64,000 nt of DNA from Silicimonas algicola (GTDB lineage Bacteria; Pseudomonadota; Alphaproteobacteria; Rhodobacterales; Rhodobacteraceae). This document shows positions 35,562 through 45,372 of the stretch, piece by piece. Below the pieces are notes generated by a model. It was not told the DNA's origin, ran no database searches, and saw nothing but the letters and a program-made list of their open reading frames with translations. The position numbers were made by a program, and so were the translations under genes. The stretch is taken from assembly GCF_003148765.1 (NCBI RefSeq), contig NZ_QGGV01000007.1, forward strand, positions 124,001-188,000. Direction: 5' to 3'. Within the stretch, counting starts at the first letter, position 1, and each line of letters begins with the position of its first letter.

Positions 35562-36520
35562 GGACGCAGGTTGTCTGGAACGGTGACGCCCGCTTCCTCG
35601 TAATAGCGGATCGCGCCCGGGTGCAGCGGGACGGGCGTCGCGGTCATGGTGAATTCGGGCGTCGTCTCGTTCGCCGCCGGGTGGACCGCCTGAAGATCGG
35701 TCACGTTCTCGAACATCGCCTTGGTGATCGAATAGGCCAGGTCGTCCGACATCTCGGATGATACGACGAGCACGTTCGGAATGCCGAGGACCGTGATGTC
35801 CTCGTCGACGCCGGTGTAGCTTCCGCCGGGCAGTGTCGTTTCGGCGAAGGTCGCGTCGGCCTCGCGCGCCTTGGCGATCTCGTCGTCGGAGAGCGCCAGA
35901 AGGACAATGTCGTTGGTCGTCGAAAGGTTCAGGATCGACGAAGTCGGCGCGCCCACGCTCCAGAAGCCCGCGTCGATGTCGCCGTTGGCCAGCGCGTCGG
36001 CGGTTTCGTTGAAGTTCAGCCGCTGCTCGTCGATGTCGTCGTAGGAGATGCCGTTGGCGGTCAGGATGGCTTCGGCGTTGACTTCGGTGCCCGAACCGGG
36101 TGCGCCGACCGACACGCGCTTGCCCTTGAGATCCTCGAGCGAGGTGATGCCGCTGCCCTCGAGAGCCACGATCTGGATCATGTTGGCGTACATCGAGGCG
36201 AGGCCGCGGACCATGGGAAGCTGCTGACCTTCGAACCGGCCGGTGCCGGTATAGGACTGGGCGACGGTATCGGCGAGTGCGAGCGCCAGGTCCGCGTCGC
36301 CTGTGGCGATGAGGCCCATGTTCTCGACCGAGGCGCCGGTGACCTCGGCGGTCGCGGAATAGCCTTCGACGTGGTTGTTGATGACTTCGGCGAGCCCGCC
36401 GCCCATGGGATAGTAGACGCCGCCGGTCCCGCCCGTGGCGATCGACAGCTGTTCCTGTGCCAGAGCCGGGGCGCTGAATGCGACGAGGGTTCCCGCCGCG
36501 AGGGCGTGCATCAGTTTCAT
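35558..36520 (-). CDS. TAXI-family TRAP substrate-binding protein
   Basis: A 320-residue periplasmic binding protein with signal peptide (ending near APALAQ-E). TAXI hallmarks are LSIATGGTGGVYYPMGGGLA, TGASVENMGLIATGDADLAL, GKRVSVGAPGSGTEVNAEAI and FWSVGAPTSSILNLS. It delivers the solute to the fused TRAP permease. ATG 36520 follows GGGAGG. Unlike the other importers here there is no hairpin after it; its stop overlaps the DUF1850 start. It lies 96 bp after livF and may have its own promoter in that gap. Confidence 0.92.
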   Translation of the reverse strand: MKLMHALAAGTLVAFSAPALAQEQLSIATGGTGGVYYPMGGGLAEVINNHVEGYSATAEVTGASVENMGLIATGDADLALALADTVAQSYTGTGRFEGQQLPMVRGLASMYANMIQIVALEGSGITSLEDLKGKRVSVGAPGSGTEVNAEAILTANGISYDDIDEQRLNFNETADALANGDIDAGFWSVGAPTSSILNLSTTNDIVLLALSDDEIAKAREADATFAETTLPGGSYTGVDEDITVLGIPNVLVVSSEMSDDLAYSITKAMFENVTDLQAVHPAANETTPEFTMTATPVPLHPGAIRYYEEAGVTVPDNLRP

Positions 36521-36616
36521 AGGTAGTCCTCCCAAATCATCTTGTTGTTCTGCCTGTGTAAACTAGCTCGGGCATCAGGCCAATCCAGAGTTTTTCGGCC
36601 ATGACCGGCGGCGGTT

Positions 36617-37299
<683 letters not shown>

Positions 37300-37303
<4 letters not shown>

Positions 37304-38049
37304 GCGTCCTCGCCCAGGTAGGCCGTGCGCACCTCCGGGTCCGCGCGGATTTCGGCGACGGTTCCGGTGGCGAGGATGCGGCCCTCGGCCAGCACGCTGA
37401 TCCGGTCGGCCAGCGCGAAGACGGCGTCCATGTCGTGCTCGACGAGGAGGATGGGGGCTTTGTCGCGGAGGCCGTCGAGGAAGGCCGTCAGCGCCTTCGA
37501 GCCTTCCGCGCCGAGCCCCGCCATGGGTTCGTCCATGACGAAGGCACGGGGTGAGAGCGTCAGCGCCACCGCGACCTCGAGCTGCCTGCGCTGGCCGTGG
37601 CTGAGGTCGGCGCAGCGCGTCGCACGCCGGTCGGAAAGACCAACACGGCCGAGAGCGGCATCGGCTCGAGCCACGAGGTCCCTGTCGTTGAGGACGGAAC
37701 GCCAGAGCCGCCAGGGTGACGACGAGGCGGACAGTGCTCCCAAGAGGGTGTTCTGAAGGACAGTATCCTCCATCGCCAGTGCCGAGACCTGGAAGGTCCG
37801 TCCCAGGCCGCGCCCTGCGCGGGCGGCGACAGTCTCGTCCGTCACGTCGTGCCCCTGGAAATGCACGCTGCCCTCGTCCGGGATCACAGTCCCGCAGATC
37901 TGTCCGATGAGCGTGGACTTCCCTGCCCCGTTCGGTCCGATGACGGCGTGGATCTCGCCCGGCCTGAGGTCGATAGAGACGCCGTCGCTCGCCACCAGCG
38001 CGCCGAAGCGCTTCGTCAGCCCGCGGGTTTCGAGGATGGGCTCAGTCAT
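37300..38049 (-). CDS. livG: Branched-chain amino-acid-type ABC ATP-binding protein
   Basis: A 249-residue ATPase of the LivG type with Walker A GPNGAGKST, signature LSHGQRRQLEVAVAL (His in place of the usual Gly, as is common in this family), Walker B RAFVMDEPMAGLG and the H-loop LVEHDMDAV. ATG 38049 overlaps the livM end by 8 bp; a longer start would lengthen the overlap. It is followed at once by livF. Part of the same importer. Confidence 0.92.
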
Positions 38050-39025
38050 GCGAGGCGGGCCTCCCCGACAGTAGGCCAACGAGACCGCCCTTGGCGAAGA
38101 GGACGATCAGGAGGAGGATCGCGCCCAGCCAGACGTGCCAGAACTCGGTCAGCCCGCCCAGCCAATGCTCGAGCGCCACGAACAGCATCGCCCCGGCCAC
38201 CGGACCACAAAGGCGCGCCACACCGCCGAGAATGACGAGGACGATCAACTCGCCCGAAAGCTGCCAGCTGAACATCGAAGGGCTGACGAAGCGGTTGAGG
38301 TCGGCGAAGAGCGCGCCCGCGAGACCCGTGATCGCGCCGGACAGGACGAAGGCGGCGAGCTTCAGGCGCTTTGGGTCAAGGCCCACGGTTTCGACCCGCG
38401 CGGGTACCTGGCGGGCGGCGTTCAGCGCGAGGCCGAAGGGCGACCGCGCGAGGCGGGACCACAGGACGAGGACGAGGCAGAGCAGGACGAAGCACAGCGA
38501 AAAGAACTGGATCGGGTCGAGCGTGTTGAGGCCGGGGAAACCGTTCCTGACGTAGATCGACAGGCCGTCCTCGCCGCCGTAGGCGCTCCAGGAGACGGCG
38601 AAGTAGAAGAACATCTGACCGAAGGCGAGCGTGATCATGATGAAGTAGACCCCGCTTGTACGGAGGCTGAGGAGGCCGATGACAAGCGCTGCCAGGCTGG
38701 AGACAGCGATGGCAGTAACCCAGATCAGGGGCATCGAGGTGGTGCCCTCGATGGCCAGCGGACCAAGCTCGACCGGCGCGTAGGTCTGTGCGTGGAACGC
38801 GAGGATACCCATGGCATAGCCGCCGAGCCCGAAGAAGACCGCGTGGCCCAGGCTGACGAGACCGCCGAGGCCCAGGGCCAGGTTCAGGCCGGTCGCGGCG
38901 ATGGCAAGGATCGTCGCGCGGGTGGCGAGCGTAATGGTGAAGGGCTCGTCGCGCCAATCGGCCAAAAGCGCCACCCCCAGAAGACCTCCGAGAAGGAGTG
39001 CGTTCAGGAACCGCTCGGGGATCAT
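38042..39025 (-). CDS. livM: Branched-chain amino-acid-type ABC permease LivM
   Basis: A 327-residue permease with about eight to ten membrane segments. LivM features are ATGLNLALGLGGLVSLGHAVFF in the first half (read as two motifs) and the loop ALNAARQVPARVETVGLDPK that contacts the ATPases, followed by LAAFVLSGAITGLAGALFA. The start overlaps the livH stop in ATGA, and the end overlaps livG. It forms the pore with LivH. Confidence 0.92.
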   Translation of the reverse strand: MIPERFLNALLLGGLLGVALLADWRDEPFTITLATRATILAIAATGLNLALGLGGLVSLGHAVFFGLGGYAMGILAFHAQTYAPVELGPLAIEGTTSMPLIWVTAIAVSSLAALVIGLLSLRTSGVYFIMITLAFGQMFFYFAVSWSAYGGEDGLSIYVRNGFPGLNTLDPIQFFSLCFVLLCLVLVLWSRLARSPFGLALNAARQVPARVETVGLDPKRLKLAAFVLSGAITGLAGALFADLNRFVSPSMFSWQLSGELIVLVILGGVARLCGPVAGAMLFVALEHWLGGLTEFWHVWLGAILLLIVLFAKGGLVGLLSGRPASHD

Positions 39026-39942
39026 GCCCGTGCTCCGAAGAGACCCGTCGGCCGCCAGATCAGGACAAGGCTCATCAGGATGTAGATCGACATGGAGGCG
39101 AGCGAGGCTCCGACGCTCTGCGCGGTGGCGGGGTCGGTGAAGAACTTGAAGAGTTCCGGCAGGAAGATGCCGCCGAGCGTGTCGGTCAGACCCACGAGAA
39201 GCGCGCCGACGAAAGCGCCCCGGATCGAGCCGATGCCGCCGATCACGATGACCACGAAGGCGAGGATCAGGACCGGCTCGCCCATGCCGACCTGCACCGA
39301 CTGGATCGCGCCGACCAGCGCGCCGGCAAGCCCCGCAAGCGCAGCGCCGAGCGCGAAGATCAGCGTGTAGAGCCTTGATATATCGACGCCAAGTGCCGCG
39401 ATCATCTCGCGGTCGTTCTCGCCTGCGCGGATGCGGATGCCGAGGCGCGTGCGCTCGATCAGGACCCAGAGGCCCAAGGCCACGACAAGTCCGACTGCGA
39501 TGAGCGCGAGGCGGTAGGTCGGATAGAGGATGCCGCCCGGGAGGCGCGTCGGGCCCGACAGCCAGGCGGGGATGTCGAGGTAGAGGGGGAACGAGCCATA
39601 GAGCCAGCGCGTGCCTTCCGAGAAGATCAGGATCAGGGCGAAGGTCGCCAGCACCTGGTCGAGGTGGTCGGAGGCGTAGAGCCGTCGGATCACCAGCATC
39701 TCGACCACCGCCCCCGCCAGAGCCGCGGCGGCGAGTGCCGAGACGAGACCGAGGAGGAACGACCCCGTCGCCGCCGAGACTGCCGCGGCCGCGAAGGCGC
39801 CCACCATGTAGAGCGAACCGTGGGCGAGGTTGATGAGGCCCATGACACCGAAGATCAGCGTCAGGCCGGCCGCCATCAGGAACAGCATGACGCCGGCCTG
39901 CAGGCCGTTCAGTACCTGCTCGATGACGAGGACCGCGGACAT
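39022..39942 (-). CDS. livH: Branched-chain amino-acid-type ABC permease LivH
   Basis: A 306-residue permease with about eight membrane segments and typical LivH motifs: LNGLQAGVMLFLMAAGLTLI, FGVMGLINLAHGSLYM, and the ATPase-contact loop RIRAGENDREMIAALGVDIS. The last part has GGIGSIRGAFVGALLVG. It is separated from the binding-protein gene by 46 bp that contain a hairpin. It forms the pore with LivM. Confidence 0.93.
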   Translation of the reverse strand: MSAVLVIEQVLNGLQAGVMLFLMAAGLTLIFGVMGLINLAHGSLYMVGAFAAAAVSAATGSFLLGLVSALAAAALAGAVVEMLVIRRLYASDHLDQVLATFALILIFSEGTRWLYGSFPLYLDIPAWLSGPTRLPGGILYPTYRLALIAVGLVVALGLWVLIERTRLGIRIRAGENDREMIAALGVDISRLYTLIFALGAALAGLAGALVGAIQSVQVGMGEPVLILAFVVIVIGGIGSIRGAFVGALLVGLTDTLGGIFLPELFKFFTDPATAQSVGASLASMSIYILMSLVLIWRPTGLFGARA

Positions 39943-39958
39943 GGGGTCAGAGGCTGTC

Positions 39959-39982
39959 GGGCGGCCCGGTCAAAGGCCGCCC
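39959..39982 (-). terminator. Hairpin between Liv binding-protein and permease genes
   Basis: GGGCGGCC (39959-39966) and GGCCGCCC (39975-39982) flank an 8-base loop between the binding-protein stop and the livH start on the minus strand. It has the same placement and GC core as the hairpins at 19882, 43291 and 57806. Confidence 0.6.
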
Positions 39983-39988
39983 GTCGCG

Positions 39989-41119
39989 TCACATCTTGCA
40001 GTCGGCGGCGTAGGCGTCTGCGTGATCTTCGAGCGCGACGCCAATGATCTTGTTGGTGAAGACGTCACCTTCCTGGATCACCTCGCGAGCATATATGTCC
40101 TGGATCGGGTGATGGTTCGGACCGAACTCGAAGTCTCCGCGCGTGGATGAGAAGTCTGCCTCCTCAAGCGCTGCCTGGAAGGCTTCCTTGTCCGCTGGCT
40201 CGGCCTTGTCGAGCGCCGAGATCAAGAGGTTCGCGGTGTCGAAGCCCTGGCTGGCGTAGAGCGACGGCAGGCGGCCGTACTCGGCCTGGAAGGTCTCGAC
40301 GAAGGCCTTGTTGGTTTCGTTGTCGATGTCCTTCGACCATTGCGAGGTGTTGACCACCCCGAGCGCCGCTGCGCCCACGGCCTGGAGGATGCCCTGGTCG
40401 AAGCTGAAGGCGGGTCCGATCACCGGCAGGTCGACGCCAGAGTCCGCGTACTGCTTGAGGAAGCTGATCCCCATGCCGCCCGGCAGGAAGAAGAAGACGC
40501 TGTCGGCGCCGGAGGCCCGGATCTGCGCGATCTCGGCAGCATAGTCGGTCTGGCCGAGTTCGGTATAAAGCTCGCCTGCGAGACCGCCCTCATACATCCG
40601 CTTGTAGCCTGTGAGCGCGTCCTTCCCGGCCGGATAGTTCGGCGCGAGGATGAAGCTGTTCTGGTAGCCGGTCTGGTTCGCCCAGGCCCCGGCGGCCTCG
40701 TGCAGGTTGTCGTTCTGCCAGGCGACGTTGAAGTAGAGCGGGCTGCACCCTGCGCCGGCCAGTTGCGAGGGACCGGCGTTCGGCGAGAGATAGAAGACCC
40801 CCTGCCCGGTCGCGGCCGGCACGACGGCCATGGCGAGGTTCGACCAGATGATGCCCGTCAGCACGTCGACCTTCTCGGACTGAATCATCTTGTCCGAAAG
40901 CTGCACGGCGATGTCGGGCTTCTGCTGGTCGTCCTCGATCACCACCTCGATGTCGTCGCGGCCCGATTGCTTGATAGCGAGCATGAAGCCGTCGCGCACG
41001 TCGATGCCGAGACCGGCTCCTCCGCCCGAAAGCGTCGTGATCATGCCGACCTTGGTCGCGGCCTCCGCCACCGTGACGGTCAGCGCGAGCGCCGCGGCGG
41101 CGCAAACGAGTTTATTCAT
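39989..41119 (-). CDS. Liv-type ABC transporter substrate-binding protein
   Basis: A 376-residue periplasmic binding protein with signal peptide (NKLVCAAAALALTVTVAEA, cut near AEA-A). The type I fold of the Leu/Ile/Val-binding group is shown by VGMITTLSGGGAGLGIDVRD, VDVLTGIIWSNLAMAV and ASGADSVFFFLPGGMGISFL. The usual ligand-pocket residues suggest an amino acid or an organic acid, but this cannot be fixed. ATG 41119 follows GGGGGAGGG; the longer start is not supported. It is the first gene of the Liv operon, transcribed away from the tctA terminator. Confidence 0.9.
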   Translation of the reverse strand: MNKLVCAAAALALTVTVAEAATKVGMITTLSGGGAGLGIDVRDGFMLAIKQSGRDDIEVVIEDDQQKPDIAVQLSDKMIQSEKVDVLTGIIWSNLAMAVVPAATGQGVFYLSPNAGPSQLAGAGCSPLYFNVAWQNDNLHEAAGAWANQTGYQNSFILAPNYPAGKDALTGYKRMYEGGLAGELYTELGQTDYAAEIAQIRASGADSVFFFLPGGMGISFLKQYADSGVDLPVIGPAFSFDQGILQAVGAAALGVVNTSQWSKDIDNETNKAFVETFQAEYGRLPSLYASQGFDTANLLISALDKAEPADKEAFQAALEEADFSSTRGDFEFGPNHHPIQDIYAREVIQEGDVFTNKIIGVALEDHADAYAADCKM

Positions 41120-41212
41120 CGGGTTACCCTCCCCCAGTTCCTTTGTGCCCACAGTCTTGTCACGAGTGACGGGGCGTCTTCCACCCCCATTGAGCGGGAG
41201 CGGAAGAAAAGC

Positions 41213-41236
41213 GGGCCGGCCACTGTGGACCGGCCC
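41213..41236 (-). terminator. Rho-independent terminator after tctA
   Basis: GGGCCGG (41213-41219) and CCGGCCC (41230-41236) form the base of a stem that extends inward with one bulge. On the minus strand it is followed by GCTTTTCTTCC. It closes the seven-gene operon that starts at 48543 and separates it from the Liv operon. Confidence 0.75.
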
Positions 41237-41249
41237 GATAGACCTGCTT

Positions 41250-42758
41250 CTATGTCAGGCTTTCCGTTCGGCGACGCTTGATCCGCGACATGATGGCCGG
41301 AAGTGTCAGCGTCAGGATCAGCAGAACCCAGAGGACTTTCGAGATGTTCGACGAGAAGAGCACCGTCGGATCGTTGCCGGAGATGCGCATCGAGAGAAGG
41401 AATGACTTCTCGAGGAGCGGGCCGAGGATCACGCCGATCAGGATGGCGGCGACGTGATAGCCGGTCTTCCGCGCGACATAGCCGATCACGCCGAAGGCGA
41501 TGGCGATGCCGATGTCGAAAAGGAACGTCCGGGGGGCGAAGGCGCCGATCAGCGTGAAGGCGATGATGACGGGCGCCATATAGCAGCTTGGCACCGTCGT
41601 GATGGTCGAGAGGTAGCGCGCCATCGGGAAGACGGTGAAGAGCATCAGCACGTAGGAGACGAACATCGACATGATGATGCCGTAGGCCAGCAGCGGCTCG
41701 GTCATGAAGAGGCGCGGGCCGAAGGGCACGCCGTGGTACTGGAGCACGATCATCATCACCGCCGCCGTACTGCCCCCGGGGATGCCGATCGCCAGGAGCG
41801 GGACCAGCGTGCCAGTGGTGACGCCGTTGTTCGCGGATTCGGGCGCCACGACGCCCTCTTCGCAGCCGGTGCCGAACTTTTCGGGGTGGCGCGAGAAGGT
41901 CTGGGCCTGCTGGTAGGCGACGAAAGCGGCGATGGAGGCGCCCGCCCCTGGCAGGACCCCGATCAGAAGGCCCACCATGCCGGTCCAGATCGTCAGCCAC
42001 CAGTGCCGGAAGGAACTGAAGATATTGTGGAAGGTCTCTTTCCACGTCGGCGTCACGCCCGCCGAGACCTTGGCCGACCCGCCCCTCGATTCAAGCATCA
42101 CGAGGGCTTCGGATATGGCGAAGAGACCGACAAGAGCGGGCACGAGGGGGACGCCGTCGAAAAGCTCGAGCATTCCGAAGGTGCCGCGCGGGGTGGCGTA
42201 GATGTGGTCCGCCCCCATGGCGCCCAGCATTAGGCCGAAGGCGCCCGCGATCAGGCCTTTCAGCATGTCCTCGGCCGCGATGGCGGCGATCAGGGCGAGA
42301 CCGAAGAGCATGATGACGACCATCTCGACCGAGCGGACGTAGAAGCCGACCCGCGCGAGGTACTGGAGCAGGAAGAGCGTCACCAGCGAGGTGACGAGAC
42401 CGCCCATCACCGAGGCGACGAAGCTGAGGGCCAGGGCCTTTGCGGCCTGCCCTTTCTGCGCCATCGGATAGCCGTCGAGTGTCGTCGCGGCCGCGCCGCC
42501 CGTGCCGGGGATGTTCAGAAGGATGGCGGGGATGCCTCCACCGAGGTGGCTGGCGCAGTAGAGCGCCACCATGAACGTCAGCGCCACGTCGACGTCGAAG
42601 GCGAGCGTCAGCGGCAAGAGCATGATGATCGTGTTGTGCGCCGCGAAGCCTGGAATCGCGCCCATGACGATGCCGACGACGACGGCGGGTATGATGACCC
42701 ACCACATCGACAGCGAGTGCAGCAGTAGGGTCGTGAGGCCGGCGGCGTCTAGTTCCAT
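41250..42758 (-). CDS. tctA: Tripartite tricarboxylate transporter large permease TctA
   Basis: A 502-residue membrane protein with about 11-12 segments. The two family repeats are visible as GAIPGFAAHNTIIMLLPLTL and IGVLPGAGASIAAFVAY, along with GGGIPAILLNIPGTGGAAAT and the second copy VTTGTLVPLLAIGIPGGSTA. TctA forms the ion-driven pore for carboxylates. ATG 42758 is 10 bp inside the tctB end; a longer frame would cross tctB. It is the last gene of the operon led by the FAH-family gene, so it probably imports the substrate those enzymes degrade. Confidence 0.93.
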   Translation of the reverse strand: MELDAAGLTTLLLHSLSMWWVIIPAVVVGIVMGAIPGFAAHNTIIMLLPLTLAFDVDVALTFMVALYCASHLGGGIPAILLNIPGTGGAAATTLDGYPMAQKGQAAKALALSFVASVMGGLVTSLVTLFLLQYLARVGFYVRSVEMVVIMLFGLALIAAIAAEDMLKGLIAGAFGLMLGAMGADHIYATPRGTFGMLELFDGVPLVPALVGLFAISEALVMLESRGGSAKVSAGVTPTWKETFHNIFSSFRHWWLTIWTGMVGLLIGVLPGAGASIAAFVAYQQAQTFSRHPEKFGTGCEEGVVAPESANNGVTTGTLVPLLAIGIPGGSTAAVMMIVLQYHGVPFGPRLFMTEPLLAYGIIMSMFVSYVLMLFTVFPMARYLSTITTVPSCYMAPVIIAFTLIGAFAPRTFLFDIGIAIAFGVIGYVARKTGYHVAAILIGVILGPLLEKSFLLSMRISGNDPTVLFSSNISKVLWVLLILTLTLPAIMSRIKRRRTESLT

Positions 42759-43261
42759 GACGATACGATCCAGGAGACGAGTTGCTCGAACGGACCCTCG
42801 GGGAAACGCGTTCCGAGAAGGACGATGAAGAAGAGCCAACCCGCGATGGCGGTGACGGCCGCGAAGACGATGGCCTTCCGCAGGGGGCGCAGGCCCGAAA
42901 CGTAGCTGCCTGCGGCGAGGAAGATGAACGTGGTCAGGGTGAAGCCGCCCCAGGGCGCCACGACGCCATAGCCAAGGACCAGCCCGAAGAAGATCAGGCG
43001 GTTCGTGCGGCCCTCGCGGGGTCCGAGGATCGACGCGATCTCGAAGTCCCACTTCCCGCTCGACGCGCGAAGGGCGGTGCGGATGAAGTAGATCGTCGTC
43101 AGGAACAGCAGGAGGCTTGCCAGGACGAGGCCGCTCCGCTGCGCTTCGGGCGGGAAATCCCACACGGAGGCGACGTAGTAGACCGCATAGAGAGAGGCTG
43201 CGACCGGAAGGATCAGGTCGGCCCCGAACGTGCGGCGCGATCCTTTTTCGGGAGGCTTCAT
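42749..43261 (-). CDS. tctB: Tripartite tricarboxylate transporter small permease TctB
   Basis: A 170-residue membrane protein with four hydrophobic segments (VAASLYAVYYVASVWDF; SGLVLASLLLFLTTIYFI; LIFFGLVLGYGVVAPWGGFT; AIVFAAVTAIAGWLFFIVLL). Size, topology and position between TctC and TctA identify it, as TctB sequences are poorly conserved. It overlaps the tctA start by 10 bp. A hairpin stands between it and the binding-protein gene. Confidence 0.88.
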   Translation of the reverse strand: MKPPEKGSRRTFGADLILPVAASLYAVYYVASVWDFPPEAQRSGLVLASLLLFLTTIYFIRTALRASSGKWDFEIASILGPREGRTNRLIFFGLVLGYGVVAPWGGFTLTTFIFLAAGSYVSGLRPLRKAIVFAAVTAIAGWLFFIVLLGTRFPEGPFEQLVSWIVSSWN

Positions 43262-43290
43262 CGGAGTTTCGACCTCAACAGGGGATGGAA

Positions 43291-43315
43291 CGCGGCCCGG
43301 ATCGTCCGGGCCGCG
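43291..43315 (-). terminator. Hairpin between TctC and TctB genes
   Basis: CGCGGCCCGG (43291-43300) and CCGGGCCGCG (43306-43315) with loop ATCGT lie between the binding-protein stop and the tctB start on the minus strand. Placement matches the hairpins after the other importer binding-protein genes. Confidence 0.65.
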
Positions 43316-43328
43316 ATACGTCGTGCGA

Positions 43329-44348
43329 TCAGGCGCCCGACAGAAGGTCGCGATACTTGGTCGCCAGTTCCTTCATCGAGGCCGCCGTCGCCATCGCCAC
43401 GGCTTCGTCGCCCGCATCGATGAAAGCAGTCGGAAGGCCTGCCGCCTTGACGGCCTCGGCGTAGGCCGGATCTTCCAGCGTTGCCTGCATCGTCTCCTTC
43501 AGGATCGCGATGCGGTCGGGGAACTGGTCGTAGGCCGCCTTGTGGACACCCCAGGCGCGCGAGCTGTCGAAGTTGGGGATCGACGTCCCCAGGGCCTGGT
43601 TGACCGTCGGCGCGTCGCCGCTTTCGGCCGGAGCCACGTTGGTCTCGGCGAAGACGCCGAGAACGCGGGCCTGGTCGGCGAGCGCGATCGGGTTGGCGAA
43701 GGGAAGGACGCTGGCGTCCACCTCCTGCGTGATCGCCGCCATCGCGGTCGGGTTGCCGCCGCCATAGGGCACCAGGGTGAATTGTCCGCCGGTGGCTTCG
43801 GCCAGCGACAGGACGCCGATGGACCCGGGGTGCGGCAGGCGCGAGGTCGAGACGGTGACCGGACGGGTCATCGAGAGATCGACAAGCTCCTGCAGCGTCT
43901 GGATGGGGCTTTCGGCACCGACCCAGATCGCCATCGGCTCGGACGAGGTCTGCTGGATGTAGACGATGTCCTGGCCGACCTCGATGCCGGTGTCCTGCGT
44001 CACCATCATGATGACTTCGGGGCCGAGGTTGGCGAACAGCAGGTTGTAGGCGTTCGGTTCCTTGTCGAGGTAGAACTCGTAGCCCACCTGACCGGCGGCG
44101 CCGGGGTAGTATTCGTACTCGAGGTCGACGCCGATGTGGTCCTTCCACACGCTGGCGAAGACGCGGGCGTCACGGTCGGCCCCGCCGCCTTCGGCGGTCG
44201 GGATCGTCACCGACAGGTTCCGCTCGGGAAACTGGCCTTGGGCGAAGGCGCGGGATCCGCTCAGCGCGGTGGCGCCGATCAGGCCGCCTGCGCCGCCCAG
44301 GAAGCCCCGGCGGCTTGGCGCGAGAAGGCGCGATTTTGTGCGATGCAT
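43329..44348 (-). CDS. tctC: Tripartite tricarboxylate transporter substrate-binding protein TctC
   Basis: A 339-residue periplasmic binding protein. The N-terminus has a Tat signal (SRRGFLGGAGGLIGATALSG) with twin arginine, so it may be exported folded. The mature part shows the Bug/TctC pattern: LSVTIPTAEGGGADRDARVF, YYPGAAGQVGYEF, and YGGGNPTAMAAITQEVDASV. Family members bind di- or tricarboxylates and aromatic acids. It works with TctB and TctA downstream. Tat rather than Sec export is less usual for this family and worth noting. Confidence 0.9.
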   Translation of the reverse strand: MHRTKSRLLAPSRRGFLGGAGGLIGATALSGSRAFAQGQFPERNLSVTIPTAEGGGADRDARVFASVWKDHIGVDLEYEYYPGAAGQVGYEFYLDKEPNAYNLLFANLGPEVIMMVTQDTGIEVGQDIVYIQQTSSEPMAIWVGAESPIQTLQELVDLSMTRPVTVSTSRLPHPGSIGVLSLAEATGGQFTLVPYGGGNPTAMAAITQEVDASVLPFANPIALADQARVLGVFAETNVAPAESGDAPTVNQALGTSIPNFDSSRAWGVHKAAYDQFPDRIAILKETMQATLEDPAYAEAVKAAGLPTAFIDAGDEAVAMATAASMKELATKYRDLLSGA

Positions 44349-44429
44349 CTTGGTTCTCCTCCTTGGTTTATCCGCGAGCCCAATCCTCCTCGGGTGCGCG
44401 TCTCGTCGTCTCCCGGACGAGCCGGGTCG

Positions 44430-45344
44430 TCAGTGGCCGGTGTAGACCGGCGGCGTGCGCGTCCAGAAGTCGAGCAGGACGTCGTAGACCGTCATGTAGT
44501 TGAGCTGCTGGAACGAGGCGTGAGCGATGCCCTGCATCACCGTGAACTGCTTGTCGGGGTGCGGAAGCCGGCCGAAGAAATCGAGCAGATCCTCCATGCT
44601 GGCGATGCCGTCGTATTCGCCGCGCATGACGATGGTCGGCATGGTCAGCTTCTTCGGATCGTTCAGCGGCAGGTGCGCGCACATGTCGGTGTAGGTGCCG
44701 GTCGGCATCGAGTCGTCGAGGGCGAGGATCGCATCGGCGAAGGCGTCGACCACCTTGTCGTCGGCGGTGCCGGCGTGATCGCGGTTGAAGATCGAGTGGA
44801 CGAAGGCGCGGTCGATCGGGCGGCGGTCGTTGGCCTTGAAGAAGTCGAGCTTTTTCGCCCGCTCCTGCAGTGTCGGGCTGCCCTTGCCCGTCCAGACATA
44901 GGCGTCGAGAGCGAGGCGCGCGACACGGGCCGGCTGGCGCTCGGCGAAGGTCGCGGCGCGGAGCGCGCCCGACGAGATGCCGTAGACGCACATGGGGCCA
45001 TCGCCCGAGATGGCACGGATCACCTTGTCGGCCGCCTCGAGGTCGTCGCCACCGTCAGAGATCGTCGCGCGGGTGCCCCGATCCTTGGTGGAGCGGCCAT
45101 AGCCCTCCATGTCGACGCACCAGCAGTCAAAGCCCTTCGACGCGAAGTAATCCATCGCGGACGAGAACGGCCGCCCCGGCACCTGGAGATCGAAGGTCGG
45201 CTGCGACGCCATCGACGAGCCGTGCACAAACAGCGCGACGCCGCGCGGCGCTGACCCGGACAGGGTCTTGCGCCACATGAAGAGCTTGGCGTCGCCCTTT
45301 TCGGCCCAGTGCTCGGTGCCCTTGATCTCGGCGATTTGGTCCAT
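44430..45344 (-). CDS. Alpha/beta hydrolase
   Basis: A 304-residue alpha/beta-hydrolase-fold enzyme. The oxyanion region is ALFVHGSSMASQPTF, the nucleophile elbow is YGISSGALRAA, the acid lies in MRGEYDGIAS, and the histidine in MQGIAHASFQ. The cytoplasmic length and lack of signal suggest an intracellular esterase, lactonase or C-C hydrolase. It is placed between an aldo/keto reductase and tctC in a catabolic operon, so it probably cleaves an ester, lactone or ring-fission product of the imported compound. The exact reaction is not known. Confidence 0.87.
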   Translation of the reverse strand: MDQIAEIKGTEHWAEKGDAKLFMWRKTLSGSAPRGVALFVHGSSMASQPTFDLQVPGRPFSSAMDYFASKGFDCWCVDMEGYGRSTKDRGTRATISDGGDDLEAADKVIRAISGDGPMCVYGISSGALRAATFAERQPARVARLALDAYVWTGKGSPTLQERAKKLDFFKANDRRPIDRAFVHSIFNRDHAGTADDKVVDAFADAILALDDSMPTGTYTDMCAHLPLNDPKKLTMPTIVMRGEYDGIASMEDLLDFFGRLPHPDKQFTVMQGIAHASFQQLNYMTVYDVLLDFWTRTPPVYTGH

Positions 45345-45372
45345 TCGTTTCTCCGTCCTTCGTGTCTGTCAA

